Shown in pieces: positions 1 to 7,022 of a stretch of 64,000 nt of DNA. The DNA comes from Candidatus Ideonella esbjergensis (GTDB taxonomy: Bacteria; Pseudomonadota; Gammaproteobacteria; Burkholderiales; Burkholderiaceae_C). The position numbers and the translations under genes were made by a program. The first letter of the stretch is position 1, and every line of letters starts with the position of its first letter. Location of the stretch: the NCBI GenBank assembly GCA_016710065.1, contig JADJLP010000002.1, forward strand, positions 682,001 through 746,000, written 5' to 3'. The notes under the pieces are model-generated. The model saw nothing but the letters and a program-made list of their open reading frames with translations. It was not told the origin of the DNA and made no database searches.

Positions 1-1314
1 GACCTGCTGGTGGATGAGGGCCGCGCCCAGGGCGCTGTCACGATCAACATCGCCACCGGCGAGTTCACGCAGATCCGCTCCGGTGCGGTCATCATCGCCA
101 CCGGCGGTGCGGGCCGCGTGTTCCGCGAGAACACCAATGGCGGCATCGTCACCGGCGACGGCATGGCCCTGGCCTACCGCCACGGCGTGCCGCTGCGCGA
201 CATGGAGTTCGTGCAATACCACCCCACCTGCATGCCCGGCACCGGCCTGCTGTTCACCGAAGCCTGCCGCGGCGAAGGCGGTTTCTTGCTGAACAAAGAT
301 GGCTATCGCTACCTGCAAGACTACGGCCTGGGCCCGGCCACGCCCGAGCCCCGCAACAAGGCCATGGAATTGGGCCCGCGCGACCGGCTCAGCCAGGCCT
401 ACTGGCACGAGAAACAGAAGGGCCGCACCGTGAGCAGCCAATGGGGCGAGGTGGTGCACCTGGATCTGCGCCACCTGGGTGAAGCCAAACTGCGCGAGCG
501 TCTGCCGCAAATTTACGAGCTGGCCGTGGAGTATCTGGGCGTGGACCCGGCCAAGGCGCCCATCCCCGTGCTGCCCGCCGTGCACTACACCATGGGCGGC
601 ATCACCGCCGACGGCAACACCGCAGCGCCGCTGCCCGGCCTGTACTCGGTGGGCGAATGCTCCAGCGTGGGCATCCACGGCGCCAACCGGCTGGGCTCGA
701 ATTCACTCACCGAACTGCTGGTCTTCGGCAAGGCGGCGGGCCAGCAGGCGGCGGCCTTTGCGCGCCAGGTGGGCCCATCCAACACCAACCGCCTGACCGA
801 CCTGGCCGACAAGGCCCAGGCCGACGCGCTTGCCATCCGCGAGCGCAAGGGCGGCACTGAACGCATCGCCACCATCCGCAAGGAAATGGCCAAGACCATG
901 GAAGACGGCTGCGGCATCTACCGCACCGCCGAAACCATGCAGTCCACCTGCGTGAAGCTGGCCGAATTGAAGGAGCGCTACAAGCAGGTGCAGGTGGACG
1001 ACCACTCGCAGGCCTGGAACACCGAATGGCTGCTGGGCATCGAGCTGGGCTATTTGATCGACGTGGCCCAGGCCATGGCCCACTCCGCTTTGCTGCGCAA
1101 GGAATCGCGTGGCTCGCACCAGCGTCTCGATGGGTTTGAAGCGCGTGACGACGTGAACTTCCTGCGCCACAGCCTGGCCTACTACACGGGTGATGGCCCG
1201 CCACGCATAGCCTACGGCCCGGTGAAGATCACCAGCTCGCAGCCCGGCACACGGGCCTATGGCGCGGCCGGCGAAGCGGCCGACGCCGAACGCAAAGCCA
1301 AGGAGGGCGTGTGA
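1..1314 (+). CDS. frdA: Fumarate reductase flavoprotein subunit, 5'-truncated by window edge
   Basis: Catalytic FAD subunit of membrane-bound fumarate reductase, which reduces fumarate to succinate on the cytoplasmic face (family knowledge). Only the last 437 or so residues are visible; the reading frame is open to base 1, so the FAD-binding amino terminus lies outside the window. Visible signatures are the HPTCMPGTGLLFTEACRGEGG substrate-domain block, GIHGANRLGSNSL in the FAD/capping region and RESRGSHQR near the end, which carries the conserved active-site arginine of the FrdA/SdhA family. The stop codon overlaps the next start by one base (TGATG), so frdA and frdB are translationally coupled. 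SdhA is the alternative, but the neighbours frdC and frdD point to the four-subunit FRD type. Confidence 0.93.
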   Translation, partial: DLLVDEGRAQGAVTINIATGEFTQIRSGAVIIATGGAGRVFRENTNGGIVTGDGMALAYRHGVPLRDMEFVQYHPTCMPGTGLLFTEACRGEGGFLLNKDGYRYLQDYGLGPATPEPRNKAMELGPRDRLSQAYWHEKQKGRTVSSQWGEVVHLDLRHLGEAKLRERLPQIYELAVEYLGVDPAKAPIPVLPAVHYTMGGITADGNTAAPLPGLYSVGECSSVGIHGANRLGSNSLTELLVFGKAAGQQAAAFARQVGPSNTNRLTDLADKAQADALAIRERKGGTERIATIRKEMAKTMEDGCGIYRTAETMQSTCVKLAELKERYKQVQVDDHSQAWNTEWLLGIELGYLIDVAQAMAHSALLRKESRGSHQRLDGFEARDDVNFLRHSLAYYTGDGPPRIAYGPVKITSSQPGTRAYGAAGEAADAERKAKEGV

Positions 1315-2090
1315 TGAGCGCTCCCACCAACACTGTGACCAAGACCATCCAGATCGAGGTGCTGCGCTACCGCCCCGAGCAGGACAGCGAACCCGTCTGG
1401 CAAAGCTACACCGTGCCCTACACCGACGACATGTCGGTGCTGCAAGGTCTGCAGCAGATCAAGGACGACCAGGACGGTACGCTGAGCTTCCGCTGGTCGT
1501 GCCGCATGGCCATTTGCGGCAGCTGCGGCATGATGGTCAACGGCAAGCCCAAGCTCTCGTGTCAGACCTTCTTGCGCGACCTGCTGCCCGGCCCGGTGCG
1601 CATCGAGGCGCTGGCCCACTTCGCCATCGAGCGCGACCTGATCGTCGGTGTCGACAAGTTCGTCGACAAGCTGCAGAGCGTCAAGCCCTGGATCATCCCC
1701 AAGGAAAAGCGCGAACTCAGCCAGGGCGAATACATCCAGACGCCCGCGCAGCTGGAGAAGATCGAGCAGTTCAGCTCCTGCATCAACTGCATGCTCTGCT
1801 ACGCCGCCTGCCCGCAGTACGGCATTGACGACAACTTCGTCGGCCCCGGGGCGCTGGCCCTGCTGCACCGCTACAACGCCGATTCGCGCGACGGCGGCAT
1901 GGACGAGCGCATGCCATTGCTGCGCGCCGCCGAAGGCGTGTGGAGCTGCACGGCGGTGGGCTACTGTTCCGAGGTCTGCCCCAAGGGTGTGGACCCGGCC
2001 AACGCGGTGAACCAGAACAAGGTCAACGCCGCGAAAGACTACTTCCTGGGCTGGTTGAAGCCCAAGGCCAAGAACGGAGGCCAGGCATGA
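1314..2090 (+). CDS. frdB: Fumarate reductase iron-sulfur subunit
   Basis: Electron-transfer subunit of fumarate reductase, 258 residues. The amino-terminal plant-type ferredoxin domain has cysteines C63, C68, C71 and C83 for the 2Fe-2S centre. The carboxy-terminal domain has C156, C159, C162 and C166 in the CINCMLCYAACP pattern, and a further CSEVCPKG motif for the 4Fe-4S and 3Fe-4S centres. The ATG at 1314 is chosen because AAGGAGGG lies at 1299-1306; a GTG at 1311 in the same frame is possible. The end overlaps frdC by four bases (ATGA). Length and motif order are normal for FrdB. Confidence 0.95.
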   Translation: MSAPTNTVTKTIQIEVLRYRPEQDSEPVWQSYTVPYTDDMSVLQGLQQIKDDQDGTLSFRWSCRMAICGSCGMMVNGKPKLSCQTFLRDLLPGPVRIEALAHFAIERDLIVGVDKFVDKLQSVKPWIIPKEKRELSQGEYIQTPAQLEKIEQFSSCINCMLCYAACPQYGIDDNFVGPGALALLHRYNADSRDGGMDERMPLLRAAEGVWSCTAVGYCSEVCPKGVDPANAVNQNKVNAAKDYFLGWLKPKAKNGGQA

Positions 2091-2497
2091 ACACGCAGGT
2101 CAAATCACGCGGGCCCTACAAGAGGTCTATGACGGGCTGGTGGAAGCGCGACCCCTTCTTCATGAAGTACATGGTGCGCGAAATGTCGGCGCTGGCCGTG
2201 GCCGGCTATGCCGTCGTGCTGATGTTCGGTGTGTTGCGGCTCTCGCAGGGCGAGACGGCCTGGAACGGCTGGCTGGCGGCGATGAAGTCGCCGTTGTCCA
2301 TCCTGCTGCACCTGGCCTTTCTGCTGGGCATGGTGGTGCACGCCAAGAGCTGGTTCGAGATCATGCCCAAGACCATGCCCGCCATGCACTCGGGCGGGCA
2401 GCGCGTGCCGGGCAGCACGATCACACGCACCGGTTGGGCGGTCACGGTCGTGGCCTCCCTCGTCACCTGGGCCCTGGCCGCAGGCTGGCTCCTCTGA
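2087..2497 (+). CDS. frdC: Fumarate reductase membrane anchor subunit C
   Basis: Small hydrophobic anchor of 136 residues. After a basic cytoplasmic start (MNTQVKSRGPYKRSMTGWWKRDPFFMKYMVRE) there are three membrane-spanning stretches, near residues 30-50, 65-90 and 110-135. The WWKRDPFFMKYMVRE block is typical of FrdC. The subunit holds FrdAB at the inner membrane and helps form the quinol site with FrdD (family knowledge). Its ATG sits in the ATGA overlap with the frdB stop, which decides the start. An upstream in-frame extension into frdB is rejected. Confidence 0.93.
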   Translation: MNTQVKSRGPYKRSMTGWWKRDPFFMKYMVREMSALAVAGYAVVLMFGVLRLSQGETAWNGWLAAMKSPLSILLHLAFLLGMVVHAKSWFEIMPKTMPAMHSGGQRVPGSTITRTGWAVTVVASLVTWALAAGWLL

Positions 2498-2514
2498 ACT
2501 GCATGGTGGCAATC

Positions 2515-2880
2515 ATGAACCGCATCACCCCCTCCAACGCCCCCATCTTCTGGTTGCTGTTCGGCGCCGGCGGCGTGCTCTCGGCCCTGTTCGGTAGCGC
2601 GCTGGTGTTCATCACCGGCGTCGCCGGACCGCTGGGCATAGGCTTGTCGGCCGACGCGCTGTCCTACCAGCGCGTGCTGGGCTTTGCGCAGAACTTCATC
2701 GGCAAGGGTTTTCTGCTGGCCTGCATCGCCTTCTTTGCCTGGCATGCTGCGCACCGGCTGCTGTGCACGGTGCACGATTTCGGCATCCACAAGACGGTGT
2801 TCGTGAAGAGCATCTTCTACGGCTGCGCGATGGTGATCACGCTGGTGGCCGCCAGCAGTCTGCTATCCGTCGGGTTCTGA
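2515..2880 (+). CDS. frdD: Fumarate reductase membrane anchor subunit D
   Basis: Second hydrophobic anchor, 121 residues, close to the normal FrdD length. It begins MNRITPSNAPIFWLLFGAGG and has three membrane segments; NAPIFWLLFGAGG is the characteristic first-helix motif. The ATG at 2515 gives the family-like amino terminus and has a GGTGG stretch just upstream; an in-frame ATG at 2503 would add MVAI. It is separated from frdC by only 17 bases and closes the frdABCD operon. Presence of both C and D anchors separates this enzyme from succinate dehydrogenase, which uses different anchors. Confidence 0.93.
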   Translation: MNRITPSNAPIFWLLFGAGGVLSALFGSALVFITGVAGPLGIGLSADALSYQRVLGFAQNFIGKGFLLACIAFFAWHAAHRLLCTVHDFGIHKTVFVKSIFYGCAMVITLVAASSLLSVGF

Positions 2881-2904
2881 CGGACGCGTCGAGCAGCAGT
2901 TCTC

Positions 2905-3165
2905 GGCGCATAGCAGCCCGTCATGGCGATTGCTTAGCTGTCATTTCCGCACCCCTGCCTCGTCATTCCCGCGAAGGCGGGAATCCAGGCTTCGCGCTCA
3001 CACGCCGGTGCGTGCAGAGGTCACCAGGCAACCGAGCTCAGTCCCCCGCCCCCGAGCCTGCCGGCTCGCGGGCTCCTCCTACTTGCGTCATTCGGTCACC
3101 CGACACCCTCTGCCAACCAGCTTCTTAGTCTTCAGCGCTGAAACAGCCACAGCAGCGACAAGATC
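2905..3165. repeat. Composite intergenic repeat element (copy A)
   Basis: The 434-base gap between frdD and the kinase-like gene (2881-3314) contains no credible gene. It holds a composite repeat: GGCGCATAGCAGCC at 2905, a 27-base palindromic repeat at 2961-2987, an imperfect inverted repeat with arms 3013-3035 and 3092-3114 enclosing a small hairpin (CGAGCC at 3053, GGCTCG at 3063), and the sequence GTCTTCAGCGCTGAAACAG from 3128. Parts recur at 41441-41631 and 55668-55835. It resembles a miniature non-autonomous element, but no transposase or target duplication was identified. Confidence 0.6.
2961..2987 (+). repeat. Palindromic TTCCCGC-GCGGGAA repeat, forward
   Basis: Twenty-seven-base dispersed repeat reading CGTCATTCCCGCG, then AAG, then GCGGGAATCCA. 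The inner TTCCCGC/GCGGGAA arms form a hairpin. At least nine further complete copies in either orientation occur in the window, all in intergenic DNA. Confidence 0.85.
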
Positions 3166-3314
3166 AGGACGGTGGGGTGTGTTGCGCAGGTAAAGGCGCC
3201 ATGGCGAGGCCCGCGAGGACCAAGGCCTGGGACTGAGCACCAGGCACGAGCGAAGCAATGCGCTGTTCGAGTTCACTGCACTCGATTGCCCAAGTGATCG
3301 AATGCAAGGCAGTA

Positions 3315-4409
3315 TCAACGCGCCGAGCCGCCGGGGGCGAGCTGCCACTGCTGTGCCTGCGCCTGGTATTGCAGCAACTGGGCCTGCATGGCGGATGGTG
3401 GCTGGTTCAACAAGCCTGCGGCCTGCAAGGCTGCGGCGTGTTGGTGCAGCACCTGCTGCAACCAGTCCAGCCGCTGCAGTGTGCGGGGGTCACAACTCTG
3501 GCCGTGCAAGTCGTCGAGCACATCGGTCAGGTGCGCCACCCAGCCTTCGCACCGATAGGCCGTGGCCGGGTCGCAGGCCAAAGCCGTGCCTGCCTTTGAA
3601 CGCCAGTCCTGCAGGGTTTGCAGCGGCTTCGCCTGGGCGCCGCGTTGCGCAAGCTGGGCGTGCAGCAGCTGCATGGCTGCCAGCCCCAGCGCCTGGAACT
3701 GGGTGAATTGGGCCACTGCCGCTGCCAGGCCCCATGTGGTCTCGGTGTCCAGCAGCGCCGCAAAAACACAGCGCGCGCCCAGGCGCTCCACCAAGTGGTG
3801 CTGGGGGCAGCTCAAGCCATCGCCCGCGCTGTTGAATTGCGTCAGTGGGTCAAAGCGGTACTGGTAGCCGAAGTCGAACAGCCAGACTTGCTGGCCGTCG
3901 TCGAGCAGGTTGCCCGGGCTCCAGTCCCATTCGAAGTGACCGGCCAGGTGCAGGTGCACGCCGGTGTTGAACAACTGGCGCAGCACGCGCGCATCAGACA
4001 AGTCGGGTGGGCCGCCGTCCACCCATGGCGTGACCAGCAGCCGGTGCCGCAGCGAGCCATAGTGCGCGTGCAGGATGCCGGGCAGGGCCGCGCCCGCATC
4101 GCGCGCTGTGGCCAGCTCCTGGTGGCGCAGCAGTTCGTTGACGAAGGCGGTTTCGCCGTCGAGGTTGCGCACGCGGCTTTCGGTGCGCGCCACCTTCACC
4201 GCCAGGTGCTGGCCATGCAGCCGCAGCTCGTACACATCGCCTGTGAGGCCGCTCGCCACATGGCGGTGCACGCCGGTCGAACTGGGCGTGAGTGCCGCCA
4301 GCGCTTCGGGCGGGCAAGGCAGGCGGCTGGCATCGCCGATGCTGAGCTCGCATCCGCTGGCCAGCCAGGCCAGTGCGGCTTGCTGGCGCTGTTCGTCCAG
4401 TGTGGGCAT
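3315..4409 (-). CDS. Kinase-like (APH/RIO-fold) protein of unknown substrate in the mal operon
   Basis: A 364-residue protein with all core kinase-fold signatures: LAVKVAR with a VAIK-type lysine near residue 72, WDWSPGNLL with the catalytic aspartate near 162 and metal-binding asparagine near 167, and LFDFG near 179. The rest is alanine/glutamine-rich and probably helical. It lies about 25 bases downstream of the alpha-amylase on the same strand and is the last gene of the malK-E-F-G-amylase run, suggesting a role in maltodextrin use or its control. Sugar kinase, small-molecule phosphotransferase and protein kinase are all possible; I do not recognise a named family. The ATG at 4409 was chosen; an in-frame GTG at 4421 would add four residues, and neither has a clear ribosome site. 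Confidence 0.75.
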   Translation of the reverse strand: MPTLDEQRQQAALAWLASGCELSIGDASRLPCPPEALAALTPSSTGVHRHVASGLTGDVYELRLHGQHLAVKVARTESRVRNLDGETAFVNELLRHQELATARDAGAALPGILHAHYGSLRHRLLVTPWVDGGPPDLSDARVLRQLFNTGVHLHLAGHFEWDWSPGNLLDDGQQVWLFDFGYQYRFDPLTQFNSAGDGLSCPQHHLVERLGARCVFAALLDTETTWGLAAAVAQFTQFQALGLAAMQLLHAQLAQRGAQAKPLQTLQDWRSKAGTALACDPATAYRCEGWVAHLTDVLDDLHGQSCDPRTLQRLDWLQQVLHQHAAALQAAGLLNQPPSAMQAQLLQYQAQAQQWQLAPGGSAR

Positions 4410-4434
4410 GCCGCTGGCCACGCGCCGGCCGCGC

Positions 4435-6129
4435 CTACTGCACCCGCTTGTAGACGGTGTAGCCGTCCTTGGGGTCCACGTTGGGTGCCAGTAGCAGCAC
4501 GCCGTGGGGCGGCAGGTTCACTTCCATCAGGCTGGCCAGCATGGTGGGCACGGGGCCTCCGGGGTGCAGCAGGTTGTGGAAGGGCGCGTAGTTCATCATC
4601 TTCGAGTTGGCCACCATCACCGTCTCGTTCACGGCCTCGCTGCCAGGGTTCACCAGCACCATCACGGTGTCGGCGGCGCGGTCGGTGGTGCGCTCGAAGG
4701 CGATCAGCTTCTCGCTGCTGATGGCGCGGTAGTTGCCCACGCGCAGCGCGCGGTGCTGCTGGCGCAAGGCGATGAGTTGACGGGTCCATTTCAGCTCGGG
4801 GTTGGCGTCGGTGACCAGATCCCAGCGCATCGGGGCGCGCATGCCGGGGTCGCCGGCGCCGGTCATGCCCAGCTCGCTGCCGTAGTACAGGTTGGGCGCG
4901 CCGGGCAGCGTGAACTGCAGCACCTGGGCCAGGTGCCGCTGCGCAGGGTTGGGCAGGCTGCTGGCCAGGCGGTCGGTGTCGTGGTTGTCGAGCATCAGCC
5001 AGCTCTTGAGCAGGTTCTCGACGCCGGCATCGGCCACCACCCGCGTGATCATGGCCGAGGCTGCCGCCGGCGCCAGGCGCTGTGAGGCGCTGCGCAGGAT
5101 GATCTCGCGCAGCGTGAAGTTCATGACCCCGTCCACCGAGGGGAACCACTCCTGCGGGTAGTTCCAGAGCTCACCCACCACCAGCGAGCCGGGCTTCTCG
5201 TCGTGTGCGGCTTCGGTGATGGCCTGCAGCGGCCGAAAGCCGATGTCGTGCGCCACGTCGAGCCGCCAGCCGTCGATGCCGTCGCGCAAATAGCTGCGCA
5301 CGGCCGAATCCTTGCCCGCATACACGTACTGCTGCACGGCCGGCAGGTCGAGGTTGATCTCTGGCAGGTTCTTGGCGTTGGCCCAGACGCGCACGCCGGT
5401 GCTCATCTTCTTGTCGAAGTAGAACCAGTCGCGGTAGCTGGTGCCCCCGGCCGCTTCGCGTCCGCCCCCCGAGGGGGCGCGCTCCGGGCTTGGGGCGGCC
5501 CGGCGCCCTGCGCGCTCTGCTTCGAACTCCGCCTCTGCCGCTTTGAATATGGGTGAATTGCGCCCCATGTGGTTGAACACGCCGTCGAGCACCAGCTTCA
5601 TCTGGCGCTGGTGCACGTTCTTGGCCAGCGCCCGCAGGTCGTCGCGCGTGCCGTACTCGGGCGAGATCTGCAGGTAATCCAGCGCGTCGTACTTGTGGTT
5701 GGTGTAGGCCAGCTGGATGGGGTTGAGGTACAGCACATCCGCGCCCAGCTGCTGCACGTAATCGAGCTTTCCACTGAGGCTCGCCAGGTCGCCACCCCAG
5801 AAGTCGATCTCGTGGCTCCACACGTTGGCACTGGCCACGAACTGCCCGTTCTTGGGTGTCTCGTCCCAGCGCCGCAAGGTCTTGGGGGCCGGGTAGAGCG
5901 CGCGCTTGGCGTCCAGGTTGGCGCTGGGCGCGAAGCGGTCCACCAACACCTGGTAGACGATGGCGCCATTGCGCCAGTCCTTCTCGCGGGCCTCGAACGT
6001 GCCGGCGAGCGCTTGGTCGAATCGGTTGGCAAAGTTTGGGCGGGTGGGCATGGGCGTTTGTGCGGCGGTGGACAGCGACACGGCCGCGAGCGCGAGGGCG
6101 CCGGCCAGCCTGGAAGTGGACTGCATCAT
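4435..6129 (-). CDS. Exported GH13 alpha-amylase
   Basis: Alpha-1,4-glucan hydrolase of glycoside hydrolase family 13, 564 residues. A signal peptide (MMQSTSRLAGALALAAVSLSTAAQ) predicts export to the periplasm or beyond. The conserved regions are DGVFNH, GWRLDVAHD with nucleophile D291, VVGELWN with acid/base E320, and LDNHDTDR with D384. The ATG at 6129 overlaps the malG stop as ATGA, which fixes the start and places the gene in the mal operon. Residues about 204-226 (AERAGRRAAPSPERAPSGGG and following) are a low-complexity insert encoded by a GC-rich dispersed repeat at 5453-5520, inserted in frame between the first and second conserved regions. Product specificity (amylase, cyclomaltodextrinase or maltodextrin-releasing enzyme) cannot be told from motifs. 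Confidence 0.9.
   Translation of the reverse strand: MMQSTSRLAGALALAAVSLSTAAQTPMPTRPNFANRFDQALAGTFEAREKDWRNGAIVYQVLVDRFAPSANLDAKRALYPAPKTLRRWDETPKNGQFVASANVWSHEIDFWGGDLASLSGKLDYVQQLGADVLYLNPIQLAYTNHKYDALDYLQISPEYGTRDDLRALAKNVHQRQMKLVLDGVFNHMGRNSPIFKAAEAEFEAERAGRRAAPSPERAPSGGGREAAGGTSYRDWFYFDKKMSTGVRVWANAKNLPEINLDLPAVQQYVYAGKDSAVRSYLRDGIDGWRLDVAHDIGFRPLQAITEAAHDEKPGSLVVGELWNYPQEWFPSVDGVMNFTLREIILRSASQRLAPAAASAMITRVVADAGVENLLKSWLMLDNHDTDRLASSLPNPAQRHLAQVLQFTLPGAPNLYYGSELGMTGAGDPGMRAPMRWDLVTDANPELKWTRQLIALRQQHRALRVGNYRAISSEKLIAFERTTDRAADTVMVLVNPGSEAVNETVMVANSKMMNYAPFHNLLHPGGPVPTMLASLMEVNLPPHGVLLLAPNVDPKDGYTVYKRVQ
5453..5520. repeat. GC-rich repeat in frame inside the amylase gene
   Basis: On the plus strand, a C-run/G-run hairpin (GCCCCCCGAGGGGG at 5464-5477) is followed by GCTTGGGGCGGCCCGGCGC (5488-5506). 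The latter 19-mer is found, as exact reverse complement, at 50022-50040, and with three differences at 54946-54964. The repeat keeps the amylase reading frame and adds roughly 20 residues. Confidence 0.75.
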
Positions 6130-7016
6130 CCTTTGACACCGCCTGAGGTGAGGCCGGAAACGATCCAGCGTTGTGCGGTGAGGAACACCAGCGTGATGGG
6201 CACGCCCGAGAGCACGGCCGCGGCGGCGAAATCGCCCCACAGGTAGCGCTGCTCGGCCAGGTAGTACTTGGAGCCGACGGCGAGGGTGAGCTGCGGCACG
6301 TCGCGCAGCAACACCGAGGCCACGGGGTATTCGATGATGGTGCCGATGAAGGCCAGCACAAACACCACCATCAGGATGGGCACGGCCATGGGCAGCAGCA
6401 CCAGACGGAAGGCCTGCCACGAGGTGGCGCCGTCCACCTTGGCGCATTCCTCGATCTCGGCCGGCACGGTGTCGAAGTAGCCCTTGATGGTCCAGATGTG
6501 CATGCCCGTGCCGCCCAGGTAGGCCACGATCAGGCCGGCGTGGGTTTCCACGCCCAGCCAGGGCAGCACGCGGCCGATGCCATCAAAGATCGCGTAGATG
6601 GCCACCAGCGCCACGGCCACCGGGAACATCTGCAGCAGCAGCATGCTGTTCAGGATGCCGGTCTTGAAGCGGAACTTGAGTCGCGCAAAACCGTAGGCGG
6701 CCGTGGTGGACAGGGCCACGATCATGAAGGCCGAGATGAAGGCGATCTTGATCGAGTTCCACAGCCACAGCAGGACAGGGAAGGGCGGTTGCACCACGGT
6801 GCCGTCGGCCTGGGTGACGGCGATGCCCAGTGCCAGCTTCCAATGGTCGAAGGTGATCTCGGTGGGGATCAGCGAGCCGGTGGCGAAGTTGCCCGGCCGC
6901 AGCGAGATGCTGATGATGGCCAGCAGCGGGAACAGCGTGACGATGAGCAGCGCGATCAGGCTGGCGTGCGTGGCCAGGATGCGCCAGCGTTGGCTCTTGC
7001 CGGTGACGATGGGCAT
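6126..7016 (-). CDS. malG: Maltose/maltodextrin ABC transporter permease MalG
   Basis: Inner-membrane permease subunit, 296 residues, the same length as Escherichia MalG. It has six predicted membrane helices, a periplasmic loop near residues 45-85, and the MalK-contacting EAA loop EIEECAKVDGATSWQAFRLVLLP near residues 185-205. The carboxy end TSGGVKG matches MalG. It follows malF with a six-base gap and overlaps the amylase start by four bases. It forms the transport channel with MalF. Confidence 0.95.
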   Translation of the reverse strand: MPIVTGKSQRWRILATHASLIALLIVTLFPLLAIISISLRPGNFATGSLIPTEITFDHWKLALGIAVTQADGTVVQPPFPVLLWLWNSIKIAFISAFMIVALSTTAAYGFARLKFRFKTGILNSMLLLQMFPVAVALVAIYAIFDGIGRVLPWLGVETHAGLIVAYLGGTGMHIWTIKGYFDTVPAEIEECAKVDGATSWQAFRLVLLPMAVPILMVVFVLAFIGTIIEYPVASVLLRDVPQLTLAVGSKYYLAEQRYLWGDFAAAAVLSGVPITLVFLTAQRWIVSGLTSGGVKG

Positions 7017-7022
7017 GGCTGT

